A stretch of DNA of 21,344 nucleotides from CAZOWM01 sp964583615 (GCA_964583615.1 CAZOWM010000053.1:1-21344), one strand, 5' to 3'. Counted from the stretch's first letter, positions 7,825 to 16,676 are shown. Notes: generated by a model from the sequence alone, not told the origin. Numbers and translations are program-made.

Positions 7825-10800
7825 ATGCAGCTCTTCGAGACAAAAGCCGGTAAGCCAACCGTGCACCAGAAACAAAGTCTTATCACTATTCTCACAGGGC
7901 TTTCGCACTGCGCCGACCGCAGAGTGTACTCCCTTCTCACTCATTATTTTTACAGTCCAGATGAAGATATCAGCTGTGCATCGGTTCGTGCCGCGGCCTC
8001 AAAGAAGAACCTCGAAGTGATCTCACATCTTTTCCATCTTGTTGAGCGGGCAAAACTACCGGTGAAAATCGAGGCGATACGCACGTTTTCCGTTATTGGT
8101 GATCCGATCACTGTGGATAAGCTTCTGAATTACTTTTCCCTTTTTCAGGAAACAGAGCTCAAGTGTGAAATACTCGAGGCTGCGATCAGCATTTTCGCCT
8201 CACACAGCAGAGTGGCGGAGCTCAACCGGGGGATCCTGATAGAGGAAAATCAGATCACGGAGCTCAAGGAGGTTGCAGCCGAAGGGCTCGTGGAAATCGG
8301 CGACTTCGAATCCCTCTCATACTACATTGCTCACGCTCCTTCCCGTATTCAGAAAAAGGTATTTTTAAAGATACTGAAAAAAGACATTGCATCCGCTTCA
8401 GACTTTCTCAAGCAGCTTGAAGGCTGCGCTCATACGTTTGAGAGTGATGTGCTCGGCATTTTTCTCTGCGCATACCTATTAAAGTCGAGCAATCCGAAGA
8501 ACAACTTTCTTCTCGCCCTTCTTCAAAATGCAAAGAAGGAGACCATCCGTTCGTTTTTACACACGCTCGCACACCACATCGAACATATCGTTTCCGTGAA
8601 AAAGGTATTCCGTCTCCTGCTCCTGATGCCGCCGAGAGACACCGATACGGAGGAGCAGATCGACCGGATCATACGTGCGGTGATTGAGCTTACAAAACGC
8701 CGTTTTCCACGCGCAAAAAATGAGCTCATGAGCCTCACCCTGGTACATCTGGAGGCGGTTTTCAGCAAGCTCAGCAAGGGTTCTCTTCTTCTGAAGAACA
8801 GGAAAGAGCGTTCCGGACTCCTTGCGGTATTTTTTTCGCGGTTCTGCGAAAAGTATTTATCCGATCCCCTGATCCGTGACATTCAGCGCTTCTTCAAGGA
8901 TGATTTGCCCCAAAACCCGGAAGGCCTGATGAGCAGGATCAGAAAAGAGTTCAAAGCGTTTGGCAGAAACGGGGAAAAGGGGTTTGAGGCGTTTATCCCT
9001 CTATTCACGGAGACTGAACGGATAAAACGATACAGCACATACTCGATTGTAAAAAACATCAACACCGAGAATCCCGCACTCCTTGGAAGGCTGTGCAGGA
9101 TCGTCAAGGTAGCAGGGTGGCTCAAAGTCAGGTCCGCTGTAAAGAAGATCTGGCAGGTTCTCGCTTTTGCCAGGGAGGAGAGAATCGAGCATCTGGAGAT
9201 CACGTGTATCGTTACACTCTGTGAGCTTCAGGCAAAGAATGCGGTGCTCGAGTTTCAAGAATTCTTCCGCACCGCGTCAAAGAACAGAAGACTTCTCCAC
9301 GGATTCATTCTGGGTGCGCGATTTCTTCCCCCGCAGGATGTGTTTGACACGCTTTACGGGCTCCTGTTCAAACCGGATATCGACACGGGAACGAAATATC
9401 GAGTGCTCGACACCTTGAAATCAATGGACTTGAAGGGAATCGAAAAGGTCCCCTCACATCTCTACCGTCTGTATGACGAGTCGGATGATGCTGAGCTGCA
9501 CTCAATGGCAGGGGAAATCATTTCCCGGTACTGCGACTCAACGATTTTTCACACGCTCATGGAGCTCACGCGGAAAAAGCTCAGAAGTGCAAAATTGAGC
9601 GGTGTCCACATCCTCAGGGAACTGGGCAGGCGGGATAAAAACGTGCCGATGGATGTGCTCACCAACCGTCTGTATCTCCTTCTCGATGACGCTGACCGGC
9701 AGGTCCGCATCGAAGCGCTGTTTGCGCTGCTCGAGCTGAAAGACGACTATGCGGACAAGATCGTGAAGGACTGGATCGAATCGAATGATGCCACTGTGCT
9801 TCCCCAGGTGATAATCAGACTGAAAGACAGGCTGACCCCACAGCTTCTCCCTCACCTGCTGAGCCTTGTGCACTCTCCGAAGACCCCGATACACGATACG
9901 CTGAGAGAGGCTTTCCCTGAGATTTGCGGTGGAAAGTACATCGGGGAGGCCAGGCGAATCCTCGTGGAGAGTCTCGATCGTTTCTCAAAAGAGATCGTGC
10001 CAGAATACACCGGCGAAAAAAGCCCTGCCCTGGATGAGAAAGAAAGCCTCATTCATCATCCCAAGGCTGAGTTCCGGTTCAGGCGGGAGCATTCGCAGGT
10101 GCTCACGGTGTTTTTCATCGACATCGTGGGATACACCAACCGCTCTACACGTGTAGACATGTCGAGCCTTATATCTCTTGTGAAAACATTTGAAGATATC
10201 GTGGTTCCGATCATCGGCGGGTACAACGGCCATGTGATCAAGAAAATGGGAGATGGGATACTCGCGGTATTTCGACATCCCGTCAATGCTGTTCTCGTAT
10301 CACTCGAGATACAGGATGAGATGCGAAATCACAACCGCTACACCGTGGATGAAGAGCGGTTTTTCGTGCGGATCGGGCTCCACACAGGACCGGTCATCAA
10401 AAAGGACGGAGACATATACGGGGACGTGGTGAACATCGCCTCACGGATGGAGAGTGCTGCACAACCGGGAGAGGTACTGATCACAGAGGAGACATTTGCA
10501 GAGGTTGAGCCCTATGTGCAGTGCAGGTCCGCAGGGAAGATCGAGGCAAAGGGGATAGAAGGCGGGGTGAAAGCCTACATTCCCGAGCGCGTGCTCGAAA
10601 TCACGCAGAAGATACTCCACGTGCGAAAGTCGAACTCGGATGCGCTCCTCGAGGCGGGCGACAACAATACTATGGAGAAACTAAAGGAAGCGCTTTTTGC
10701 GCCCCGGTTTCGCGCAGCGCGTATGCCCTCGCATGCAAAAGAACTTTTTCCCCTGCTCCGGGACCTCTTCAGCGATATGTCGAATGTCGTTGACGAGTTT

Positions 10801-10893
10801 GCAACCGACTATCACGAGGAATACCTCGTCAAACGCTATCTGCAGGACAAGTGGGATGAGATGATGGGAAAGCTCGGTGAAACAAAGGACTGA
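7825..10893 (+). CDS. HEAT-repeat protein with C-terminal class III adenylate cyclase
   Basis: A 1022-residue protein without signal peptide or membrane segment, so cytosolic. Residues about 15-740 are helical pairs typical of HEAT-like solenoids (for example SLITILTGLSHCADRRVYSL and DDADRQVRIEALFALLELKD), a fold used for protein binding. Residues about 753-915 are a cyclase homology domain: Asp766 (FFIDIVGYT) and Asp810 (KKMGDGILAVF) bind metal, Lys806 and Asp863 occupy the adenine-selecting positions, and Asn870 and Arg874 (VVNIASRME) are the transition-state residues. All are present on one chain, so a homodimer should make cAMP from ATP. A helical tail of about 100 residues follows. The start at 7825 has no strong ribosome site and is the least certain part. 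The gene stands alone, ending 63 nt from the converging thiQ. Confidence 0.92.
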   Translation: MQLFETKAGKPTVHQKQSLITILTGLSHCADRRVYSLLTHYFYSPDEDISCASVRAAASKKNLEVISHLFHLVERAKLPVKIEAIRTFSVIGDPITVDKLLNYFSLFQETELKCEILEAAISIFASHSRVAELNRGILIEENQITELKEVAAEGLVEIGDFESLSYYIAHAPSRIQKKVFLKILKKDIASASDFLKQLEGCAHTFESDVLGIFLCAYLLKSSNPKNNFLLALLQNAKKETIRSFLHTLAHHIEHIVSVKKVFRLLLLMPPRDTDTEEQIDRIIRAVIELTKRRFPRAKNELMSLTLVHLEAVFSKLSKGSLLLKNRKERSGLLAVFFSRFCEKYLSDPLIRDIQRFFKDDLPQNPEGLMSRIRKEFKAFGRNGEKGFEAFIPLFTETERIKRYSTYSIVKNINTENPALLGRLCRIVKVAGWLKVRSAVKKIWQVLAFAREERIEHLEITCIVTLCELQAKNAVLEFQEFFRTASKNRRLLHGFILGARFLPPQDVFDTLYGLLFKPDIDTGTKYRVLDTLKSMDLKGIEKVPSHLYRLYDESDDAELHSMAGEIISRYCDSTIFHTLMELTRKKLRSAKLSGVHILRELGRRDKNVPMDVLTNRLYLLLDDADRQVRIEALFALLELKDDYADKIVKDWIESNDATVLPQVIIRLKDRLTPQLLPHLLSLVHSPKTPIHDTLREAFPEICGGKYIGEARRILVESLDRFSKEIVPEYTGEKSPALDEKESLIHHPKAEFRFRREHSQVLTVFFIDIVGYTNRSTRVDMSSLISLVKTFEDIVVPIIGGYNGHVIKKMGDGILAVFRHPVNAVLVSLEIQDEMRNHNRYTVDEERFFVRIGLHTGPVIKKDGDIYGDVVNIASRMESAAQPGEVLITEETFAEVEPYVQCRSAGKIEAKGIEGGVKAYIPERVLEITQKILHVRKSNSDALLEAGDNNTMEKLKEALFAPRFRAARMPSHAKELFPLLRDLFSDMSNVVDEFATDYHEEYLVKRYLQDKWDEMMGKLGETKD

Positions 10894-10956
10894 ACCTCAG
10901 CGTACACCTTCTTCTGATACACGGAAAGTAATCAGATAAACGGATTCTCTAAAGAA

Positions 10957-12027
10957 TCAGCCTGCGGCATCCCATGCAGGCGGATCTGATGGAAGGATCC
11001 AGCAATCCTCCGGAGAAAACGCGATGTGCACATTTTGACCTGTGCTGCAGTGTGCGGTCCCGAAGAGCTTTGCAGTGTACTGTCTGTGCGTGCTTCGGAG
11101 TGTGACTACGGTTGTATCCCCCAGATACTCACAGTTTGTGATGCGCCCTGAAATGTTGTTTTTTTCATCGGGACCGTTCACTCTGAAATGTTCAGGCCGC
11201 ACATACAGTGTCACTTCCCGGCCGCTCGTGTGGTCTGTTTCACAGCGCACCCTGAGCTCACCTTCCTCGCTTGAAAGCACGAGCAGGTCGCCTTCACGCC
11301 TGCTAACCTGTGCGGAAATTGCATTGGTAGTCCCCACGAAATCCGCGACAAATGGGTGCTCGGGGCGCGTGTAGATATCGTATGGAGTCCCTGTTTGGGC
11401 CACTCGACCGTCTTTCATTACCGCGATGTGGTCTGATAGTGCGAGCGCCTCCTCCTGGTCATGGGTGACGTACACAGTGGTGATCCCAAGCTCCCGCTGG
11501 ATCCTCTTTATCTCACCACGCAGGTCCTTTCTCAGACGGGCATCGAGTGCGCTGAGCGGTTCATCGAGGAGGAGGATCTCCGGTTCAGGTGCAAGGGCAC
11601 GCGCGAGCGCCACCCGCTGCTGCTCCCCACCTGAGAGCTCAGTCACAAACCGACGCTCATATCCGTGGAGCTGCACGAGCCTAAGAAGATTGTTTACCCG
11701 CTGTTCGGCCCTTTTTCTCTCCCACCCCTGCATGCGGAGACCGAAGGAGACATTTCCGAACACGCTCATGTGGGGAAAGAGTGCGTAGTCCTGGAACACG
11801 AGCCCCACAGACCTCCTGTGTGGAGGCATGTTTGTCATATCGTTTCCATTCAGAAGAATTCGTCCGCTGTCCGGCCGGATGAACCCTGCAATGATGTGCA
11901 GAGTAGTCGTTTTTCCGCACCCGCTCGGGCCTAAAAGCGTGAGGATTTCACCTGTTGACGCGTGAAAAGAAAGGTCGATGATGAAGTCCGGGTAGGTTTT
12001 TTTTATTTCAACAAGCTCGAGTCCCAT
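10957..12027 (-). CDS. thiQ: Thiamine ABC transporter ATPase
   Basis: This nucleotide-binding subunit powers thiamine import on the inner face of the membrane; 356 residues. Motifs in order: Walker A GPSGCGKTT (33-41), Q-loop Gln79 (VFQDYALFPHMS), signature LSGGEQQ (131-137), Walker B ILLLDEP (151-157), and switch His189 (VTHDQEEA). A C-terminal TOBE-like region (about 240-350) makes it longer than the roughly 230-residue enterobacterial ThiQ and closer to PotA/FbpC/MalK ATPases; the name rests on the operon. The start ATG directly follows the thiP stop, with GAGGTGA inside thiP as ribosome site, implying coupled translation. Confidence 0.88.
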   Translation of the reverse strand: MGLELVEIKKTYPDFIIDLSFHASTGEILTLLGPSGCGKTTTLHIIAGFIRPDSGRILLNGNDMTNMPPHRRSVGLVFQDYALFPHMSVFGNVSFGLRMQGWERKRAEQRVNNLLRLVQLHGYERRFVTELSGGEQQRVALARALAPEPEILLLDEPLSALDARLRKDLRGEIKRIQRELGITTVYVTHDQEEALALSDHIAVMKDGRVAQTGTPYDIYTRPEHPFVADFVGTTNAISAQVSRREGDLLVLSSEEGELRVRCETDHTSGREVTLYVRPEHFRVNGPDEKNNISGRITNCEYLGDTTVVTLRSTHRQYTAKLFGTAHCSTGQNVHIAFSPEDCWILPSDPPAWDAAG

Positions 12028-13743
12028 TCACGTCACCTCGAATCCCATTTTGTCGATGAAAAAGAATACGGTGAAACAGAGTGCCATGAGCACGCTGCCG
12101 AGCGCGCACGCTGCAAAGTAGTTGTATGAAGAAATGAGCCGGTAGATCGCGATGGGCAGCGTGGTAAACTCCGGGTTGTAGAGCATGAGGGTGGCGTTTA
12201 TTTCGCCGATGGAGATTGCAAAGGCGAACGTTGCGCCTGCGATGAGCCCTGTTTTGATGATCGGGAGCTCGACCCGCCAGAACGCCTTCCACGGTGTTGC
12301 ACCGAGGCTTACCGCTGCCTGTATGAGACGGGGGTTGACCTTTTTGAACACGGAAGATGCCGCACGCAGTACAAAGGGGTATGCAATGACCGTGTGGGCA
12401 AAGGCGATGGCGTACCATTTGCCTGTCAGATCAACGGGAAGGCTCTGGTATGCCTTGATGTACCCGAGGCCCAGAATAATGGAGGAGATTCCAAGCGGGA
12501 GCATGGTGACTGCTTCGAGGAGCCCCTTTCCCGGAAGATGTTTCTTCGTGGTGATGTATGCGATAGTCGTACCGAGGGGGAGCGCAGCAGCAATGGTGAA
12601 GAACCCGAACAGCAGGCTGTTTTTTATGGAAGAAACATAGGAAATCGCAAGCGCGCTCGCCTGAGACCCCTGCAGGATGTTTAAAAACCACTTCAGGGTG
12701 AACGAGGCCTTTCCCGCCCATCCGGACCTGGCCACGAATGCGTAACCAACTGCAGCAATCATCGGCGCAATGATGAGAAAAAAAGTCACCACGAGGTACA
12801 GTACGGCAGGTACCCCGAAGGGTGAGTGAAACAGGCTTCTGAGCGTTTTTTTCTCGTACCGAATTTTAATATCCTCCGCGAACCCCGTTTTCTGCTGGAG
12901 CCTGATGTAGAGATACATGAATCCTGCAGAAAGAAAAGACTCCACGATCGCGAGCGCGCTTCCTGCCTTGAGATCGAGGCTCACTTTGGCGTATCTGTAA
13001 ATCGCGACCTCTATTGTCGAATACTTCGGGCCGCCTCCGAGAACGAGGATCACCGCAAAGCTCGTGAAACAGAAGATGAAGATGAGGGCTGCTGCGGCGA
13101 GTACACCGGGCATGATCTGCGGGAGAATCACCCTGAAAAAGAGCCTGAACCCTCTCGCGCCGAGGCTCTGTGCCGCGCGCTCGAGGTTCGGGTTGACCCT
13201 GCTCCACACAGCGGAGACGAGCCGTATGCATATGGGAAAGTTGTAGAAGGTGTGCGCGAGAATGATCGCCTTCATGGAGTAGAGGATCTTCAGCGGTGGC
13301 TCCTCGAGGGAAAACGCCGTCATGAGCCCGCGGTTCAGCACCCCGTTGTTCCCGAAGAAGATCACGAATCCGAGCACAACGATGATTGAGGGGAGCACAA
13401 AGGGGACCGTGGTGATCGCACGGATGAGGCTCTTGCCCCGAAACTCGTAGCGTGCGAGAAGGTACGCGCCGGGGAGGCCGAGCAGAATAGAGGCAAGGGT
13501 GCTCAAAAGCGCCTGCTCCACGGTGAAAACGATGATGCGAACCGTATAGGGGTCCGAAAGAACGGCGGTGATGTGGCGAAACGTGAAACTCCCGTCTTCT
13601 TCAGTGAGCCCCTCTGCGAGAATAGAGATCATGGGGAAATAGAAAAAAAACGATAAAAAGAGCAGAGGGAAAAGAAAAACAAAAACGTCTTTTCCACCTA
13701 TTATAGTTTCCCCAATCGCTGTATGGGTTTTTGGGTTCTTCAT
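12028..13743 (-). CDS. thiP: Thiamine ABC transporter permease, fused two-domain
   Basis: A 571-residue membrane protein carrying two permease halves on one chain, as in ThiP and FbpB. Each half has an EAA loop: residues about 188-213 (LERAAQSLGA, then VILPQIMPG) and 473-497 (LIQAAVSLGATPWKAFWRVELP). Hydrophobic segments run from about residue 20 to 565, with a hydrophilic linker near 285-308. It forms the channel between ThiB and the ThiQ dimer. A 93-nt gap separates it from thiB, and no strong ribosome site precedes ATG 13743, so the start may need adjusting. Confidence 0.9.
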   Translation of the reverse strand: MKNPKTHTAIGETIIGGKDVFVFLFPLLFLSFFFYFPMISILAEGLTEEDGSFTFRHITAVLSDPYTVRIIVFTVEQALLSTLASILLGLPGAYLLARYEFRGKSLIRAITTVPFVLPSIIVVLGFVIFFGNNGVLNRGLMTAFSLEEPPLKILYSMKAIILAHTFYNFPICIRLVSAVWSRVNPNLERAAQSLGARGFRLFFRVILPQIMPGVLAAAALIFIFCFTSFAVILVLGGGPKYSTIEVAIYRYAKVSLDLKAGSALAIVESFLSAGFMYLYIRLQQKTGFAEDIKIRYEKKTLRSLFHSPFGVPAVLYLVVTFFLIIAPMIAAVGYAFVARSGWAGKASFTLKWFLNILQGSQASALAISYVSSIKNSLLFGFFTIAAALPLGTTIAYITTKKHLPGKGLLEAVTMLPLGISSIILGLGYIKAYQSLPVDLTGKWYAIAFAHTVIAYPFVLRAASSVFKKVNPRLIQAAVSLGATPWKAFWRVELPIIKTGLIAGATFAFAISIGEINATLMLYNPEFTTLPIAIYRLISSYNYFAACALGSVLMALCFTVFFFIDKMGFEVT

Positions 13744-13836
13744 CGTCAGCGCCCGCGTTTTCCGGTATATCTCACATGCATTTCAATACACCCCTGTGTA
13801 TGTACTGTATTCTCAGCACTCTCCTGTGGTGAACGC

Positions 13837-14868
13837 CTATTTCGTGACCACGCCGAGCCAGCCGTCGATCCAGCGGCTTTCGTTTCTCCTGATCTCATAG
13901 GTATCAAGAGAAAGAGACTTTTCCGGCCTCGGCGCATAGGAAAAAGAATTCGGAAGCTCAAGGTCAGGATTCACCGGAAACATCCAGTTTGTGAGAGGGA
14001 TCTCGGCCTGGAAGTCCTCTGTGAGGATAAAATCGATGAACTGGCGTGCGAGCCTCATATTTTTTGTGGTCTTGAGAATCCCCATGCCTTCGATCTGACG
14101 GTAGTTCCCTTCCTTGAATACAAGCGCTCTGTACCGGGTGGTGCCTTCGTATTCGACATGATACGCAGGGCTCGTGGTATAGCTCAGCACCATCGGCGCC
14201 TCCCCGCTGGTAAAGAGGCCGTATGCAGTATCCCATCCCTCTGTGATAGTGAGCACATTGGGCATGAGACGCTTCCAGTAGCCGACGTAATTTTCGCCGT
14301 ACACCGAAATTGTCCAGAGAAGAAACCCGAGCCCCGGGCTCGACGTTCTCGGATCCTGGAGGATGATCTTTTTTCTGTATGAGGGTTTCGTCAGGTCTTC
14401 GAGGCTGTTCGGGGGATCTTTCAGACGCACCGAATCGTACACGATCGCAAAATGCCCGTGATCGAACGGGGTGACGTGATTGGAAGGGTCGAACACGAGC
14501 TCTTCCGGGATCAGTCTCAGGTTCGGCGAAGCGTAGGGTGCGAGCAGGTCCGCCTCGAGCGCCTTTGAGAGCAGGTTGTTGTCGATCCCGAGAATGATGT
14601 CCGCTCTGGGGCGGTTTTTTTCGAGGATCGCTCTGTTAAGCACCTGTCCCGCGTCTCCAACAGAGATCACCTGCACATTCACGCCGTATTTTTTTTCAAA
14701 TTTCGGGATTACCTTTCCTGCAGGGCCCCACTCTGAAACAAACGAGTCGTAGGCGTATATGGTGAGATCAGCCCCGTGGGCTGATACAAAAAACGGTGCT
14801 CCGAATACCAGTGCTCCAAAAAAAAGTACCCAGAACGCACATACAATCTTGAGTTTGTGTGTATGCAT
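13837..14868 (-). CDS. thiB: Thiamine-binding periplasmic protein
   Basis: The binding component of the thiamine/TMP/TPP importer, 343 residues. A signal peptide covers about residues 1-33 (hydrophobic 8-28, then FVSAHGA). The mature part matches ThiB closely: LTIYAYDSFVSEWGPAGKV, ADIILGIDNNLLSKALEADL, VTPFDHGHFAIVYDSV, LQDPRTSSPGLGFLLW, GWDTAYGLFTSGEAPMVLSY, TTSPAYHVEYEG and NWMFPVNPDLELP. The start ATG at 14868 has a strong AGGAGG at 14874-14879. It is the first gene behind the TPP riboswitch, and that ribosome site can be masked by the leader, so this start is the controlled step. Confidence 0.95.
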   Translation of the reverse strand: MHTHKLKIVCAFWVLFFGALVFGAPFFVSAHGADLTIYAYDSFVSEWGPAGKVIPKFEKKYGVNVQVISVGDAGQVLNRAILEKNRPRADIILGIDNNLLSKALEADLLAPYASPNLRLIPEELVFDPSNHVTPFDHGHFAIVYDSVRLKDPPNSLEDLTKPSYRKKIILQDPRTSSPGLGFLLWTISVYGENYVGYWKRLMPNVLTITEGWDTAYGLFTSGEAPMVLSYTTSPAYHVEYEGTTRYRALVFKEGNYRQIEGMGILKTTKNMRLARQFIDFILTEDFQAEIPLTNWMFPVNPDLELPNSFSYAPRPEKSLSLDTYEIRRNESRWIDGWLGVVTK

Positions 14869-14873
14869 GTCTT

Positions 14874-14905
14874 CCTCCTTGTGTTCATTGCAGGAGGGTG
14901 GTAAT
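14874..14905 (-). promoter_or_regulatory. Shine-Dalgarno sequester hairpin of thiB
   Basis: In the mRNA, CCTCCT (14892-14897) can pair with the thiB ribosome site AGGAGG (14874-14879) around a 12-nt loop, blocking initiation. The overlapping segment ATTACCACCCT (14895-14905) can instead pair over 11 bases with GGGGTGGTGGT in the aptamer (15069-15079), three of them G-U pairs. The two pairings exclude each other, giving OFF and ON states. Confidence 0.6.
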
Positions 14906-15011
14906 CCTGAGAGTTGGTCCGATTATTTTTCAGTTGGTGAGATTCGCTTTGCTTTGTTACATAAAGAGCGGAAAACCGGTATATTTGATTTGTCAAAAAG
15001 AGGTTTTCGCA

Positions 15012-15085
15012 TGCGCTCCCTCCGCCGGAATTACCCGGATCAGGTTCAAAGGGTATAATCTCAGGCAAACCACCACCCCTGTTAA
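15012..15085 (-). promoter_or_regulatory. TPP riboswitch (THI element)
   Basis: The minus strand carries the conserved thi box: GGGGTGG, CTGAGATTATACCC, TTTGAACCTGATCCGGG, TAATTCCGGCGGAGGGA. P2 forms from GGGG and ACCC, and the P4 arms CCGGG and CCGG are present. The P3 arm is very short. P1 may form weakly from ATGT and GCAT. The element lies about 145 nt upstream of thiB and should repress the operon when bound to thiamine pyrophosphate. Confidence 0.95.
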
Positions 15086-15171
15086 CATAAACTTAATGGT
15101 TTTTACGGTACAGGTCAACAACGAAGATTTTTTCATATTGTTTTCATGAAATGTATAAATTTTATTAACAA

Positions 15172-15209
15172 TTGTGTATATAATTGTATACAATATTATT
15201 TGTATATAC
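15172..15209. promoter_or_regulatory. Operator-like cluster of TTGTATA palindromes
   Basis: Three related sites follow each other: TTGTGTATA at 15172, the perfect 12-nt palindrome ATTGTATACAAT at 15183-15194, and TTGTATATAC at 15200. They lie in the AT-rich stretch between the divergent thi operon and the lipoprotein genes. Such sites often bind dimeric repressors of the GntR or TetR kind, but no regulator is encoded nearby. The AT-rich composition makes chance matches possible. Confidence 0.35.
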
Positions 15210-15263
15210 AGCAAAAAATTAAGGAAAACCGTGAAAAAAAAGTATAAAAAATGATAAAAAAAG

Positions 15264-15291
15264 TTGACAAATCTTAGATGTGTGCTATACT
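15264..15291 (+). promoter_or_regulatory. Sigma-70-type promoter of the lipoprotein genes
   Basis: TTGACA at 15264-15269 is followed after 16 nt by TATACT at 15286-15291. The leader is about 125 nt, with GTGTC and GACAC arms around 15308-15336 and an extra AGGAGG near 15356 that has no standard start codon after it. Confidence 0.75.
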
Positions 15292-15422
15292 TCCTCTAAT
15301 GTGGGAGGTGTCGCTTTTTATACTTTTGTAGACACTAATCCTGCAAACGTGGTAAAGGAGGCTTCTTTTTATTCTGAAAAAGTAAACAATTTAAAATGTA
15401 TTTAAATATGGAGGGAAGTAAA

Positions 15423-16601
15423 ATGAAAAAATCACTTCTTCTGTCGGGTATACTCTCATTAATACTCGTCATTGCACTTCTTGCAGGGTGTGCCATCAAC
15501 CAAGAAACGGCTCCTGAAGATGGAGTCCTTGTTCAGTTCAGCATCGGAGGCGATGAGTTTGCATCAAAGACAATTCTTCCGGACGAACCGATGGATATTG
15601 AGTTATTTTCTGTAAAGGGATGGGGCCCCGGGCTTGATCCTGAAACTGCTGATCCATCCTTTGAAGCAGAAGTGGATCCAGATCAAAATAACCAGGCAAC
15701 AGTCGTTGAGTTTCTGTCACCAGGAGACTACTTCATTGTCGTTGAGGCGTACAATGGTCTTAATACGGATTCTGACTTTGTCATTGGTAAAGGCTTTCCA
15801 AATGATGACCCGATTAACAGATATCCAATTTTACCTGTTAAGTACCAGACAATTCCTATAACAGTGCGTCCTGTTGTTGGAGTGGGTACTGCGGATTTTA
15901 CTGTGGTGTGGCCGTTGGATGCTCTCAGCACTGAACCGGAAATCACCATAGAGATCAAGGAAATCGATAATACTGTTGTTGAAAGTGGTTCCTTTGATGC
16001 AGAATCCGAAATAGAGTATCCGCCAGGCTTGGGTTATTCGAAGGATGCAAAATCGTACACGTCAGGTGATTTGGAAAATGGCTACTATCGAGTCATTATT
16101 AATATGTATGAAGATAGTTCACTGGCCAAGCTCTTATGGTCAACCCATGAAGCCATGAGAATCGCAGCAAATACGACATCGACTTTTATTGTGGAGCTTG
16201 TAGAGGAACTCAATGCGTTTGTAGAGATCGATATTGCTACCAACATGGAGGATCCGCTGAACATCGCTTTCCAGATTGATGGGCAGCCATATGATCCTGA
16301 ATCCGGTCAATACTATGAGTTCACTGAAGGCACAGATATCACTATTCTTGCGGAAGTGACCGATAGTGATGGTGTTCCAGTTCTCCTTTACCATTCTCAG
16401 TACACATGGTGGCTCAATGGTAATGGGGCGTCTATCACTTTAAGTGGTTATACACCTGTCTCTCCTGATACTGCTTCGCAGAGTCAAATCACTGTCGGCA
16501 GCGGCTTACCTCCTGGCATCTGGTCGATCAACCTCGAGGCGGTAAAAGGGAATATTGTGGCTTCTGAAACGATCAAGCTCAAGGTTCTGCCTGCTCTCTG
16601 A
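15423..16601 (+). CDS. Lipoprotein with C-terminal Ig-like domain
   Basis: A 392-residue envelope protein. ATG 15423 is chosen over 15396 because GGAGGG at 15410-15415 precedes it and a clean lipoprotein signal follows: MKKSLLL, a hydrophobic core, and the lipobox LAGC with Cys23. The mature part is acidic and rich in beta-type sequence (VQFSIGGDEFASKTI, TADFTVVWPLDAL). From about residue 265 there is a region with YTWWLNGNG (Trp329) and a final strand SETIKLKV that resembles the whole mature part of the next gene. No enzyme motif is seen. It is followed on the same strand by another lipoprotein and a huge Ig-repeat protein, suggesting a surface or adhesive role. Function unknown. Confidence 0.85.
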   Translation: MKKSLLLSGILSLILVIALLAGCAINQETAPEDGVLVQFSIGGDEFASKTILPDEPMDIELFSVKGWGPGLDPETADPSFEAEVDPDQNNQATVVEFLSPGDYFIVVEAYNGLNTDSDFVIGKGFPNDDPINRYPILPVKYQTIPITVRPVVGVGTADFTVVWPLDALSTEPEITIEIKEIDNTVVESGSFDAESEIEYPPGLGYSKDAKSYTSGDLENGYYRVIINMYEDSSLAKLLWSTHEAMRIAANTTSTFIVELVEELNAFVEIDIATNMEDPLNIAFQIDGQPYDPESGQYYEFTEGTDITILAEVTDSDGVPVLLYHSQYTWWLNGNGASITLSGYTPVSPDTASQSQITVGSGLPPGIWSINLEAVKGNIVASETIKLKVLPAL

Positions 16602-16602
16602 T

Positions 16603-16676
16603 GAAGAGAAGAGTCTCTTCGGAATTATCAGAAGTGAAAGCATTCCTTCTTCTCCTTGCCGGAGAAGAAGGAGTGC
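16603..16676 (+). terminator. Two hairpins after the first lipoprotein gene
   Basis: The first is GAAGAGA (16603-16609) with TCTCTTC (16614-16620). The second is a 16-bp stem at 16640-16655 and 16661-16676 with one G-U pair and a TTGCC loop. The second is very stable but no T tract follows, so it may slow transcription or protect RNA 3' ends and not act as a classic terminator. Confidence 0.4.

Noticed and set aside
8523..10286. Long minus-strand open frames inside the HEAT-cyclase gene
   Set aside because: They are opposite a clearly coding gene, have no ribosome sites and no family motifs.
12185..14382. Plus-strand open frames across thiP and thiB
   Set aside because: They are shadows of well-supported minus-strand transporter genes.
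15090..15118. TTGACC-17-TAAGTT as promoter of the thi operon
   Set aside because: Transcription would start within the 5' end of the riboswitch and cut off P1, and the -10 match is poor. The true promoter is probably further upstream but I cannot place it.
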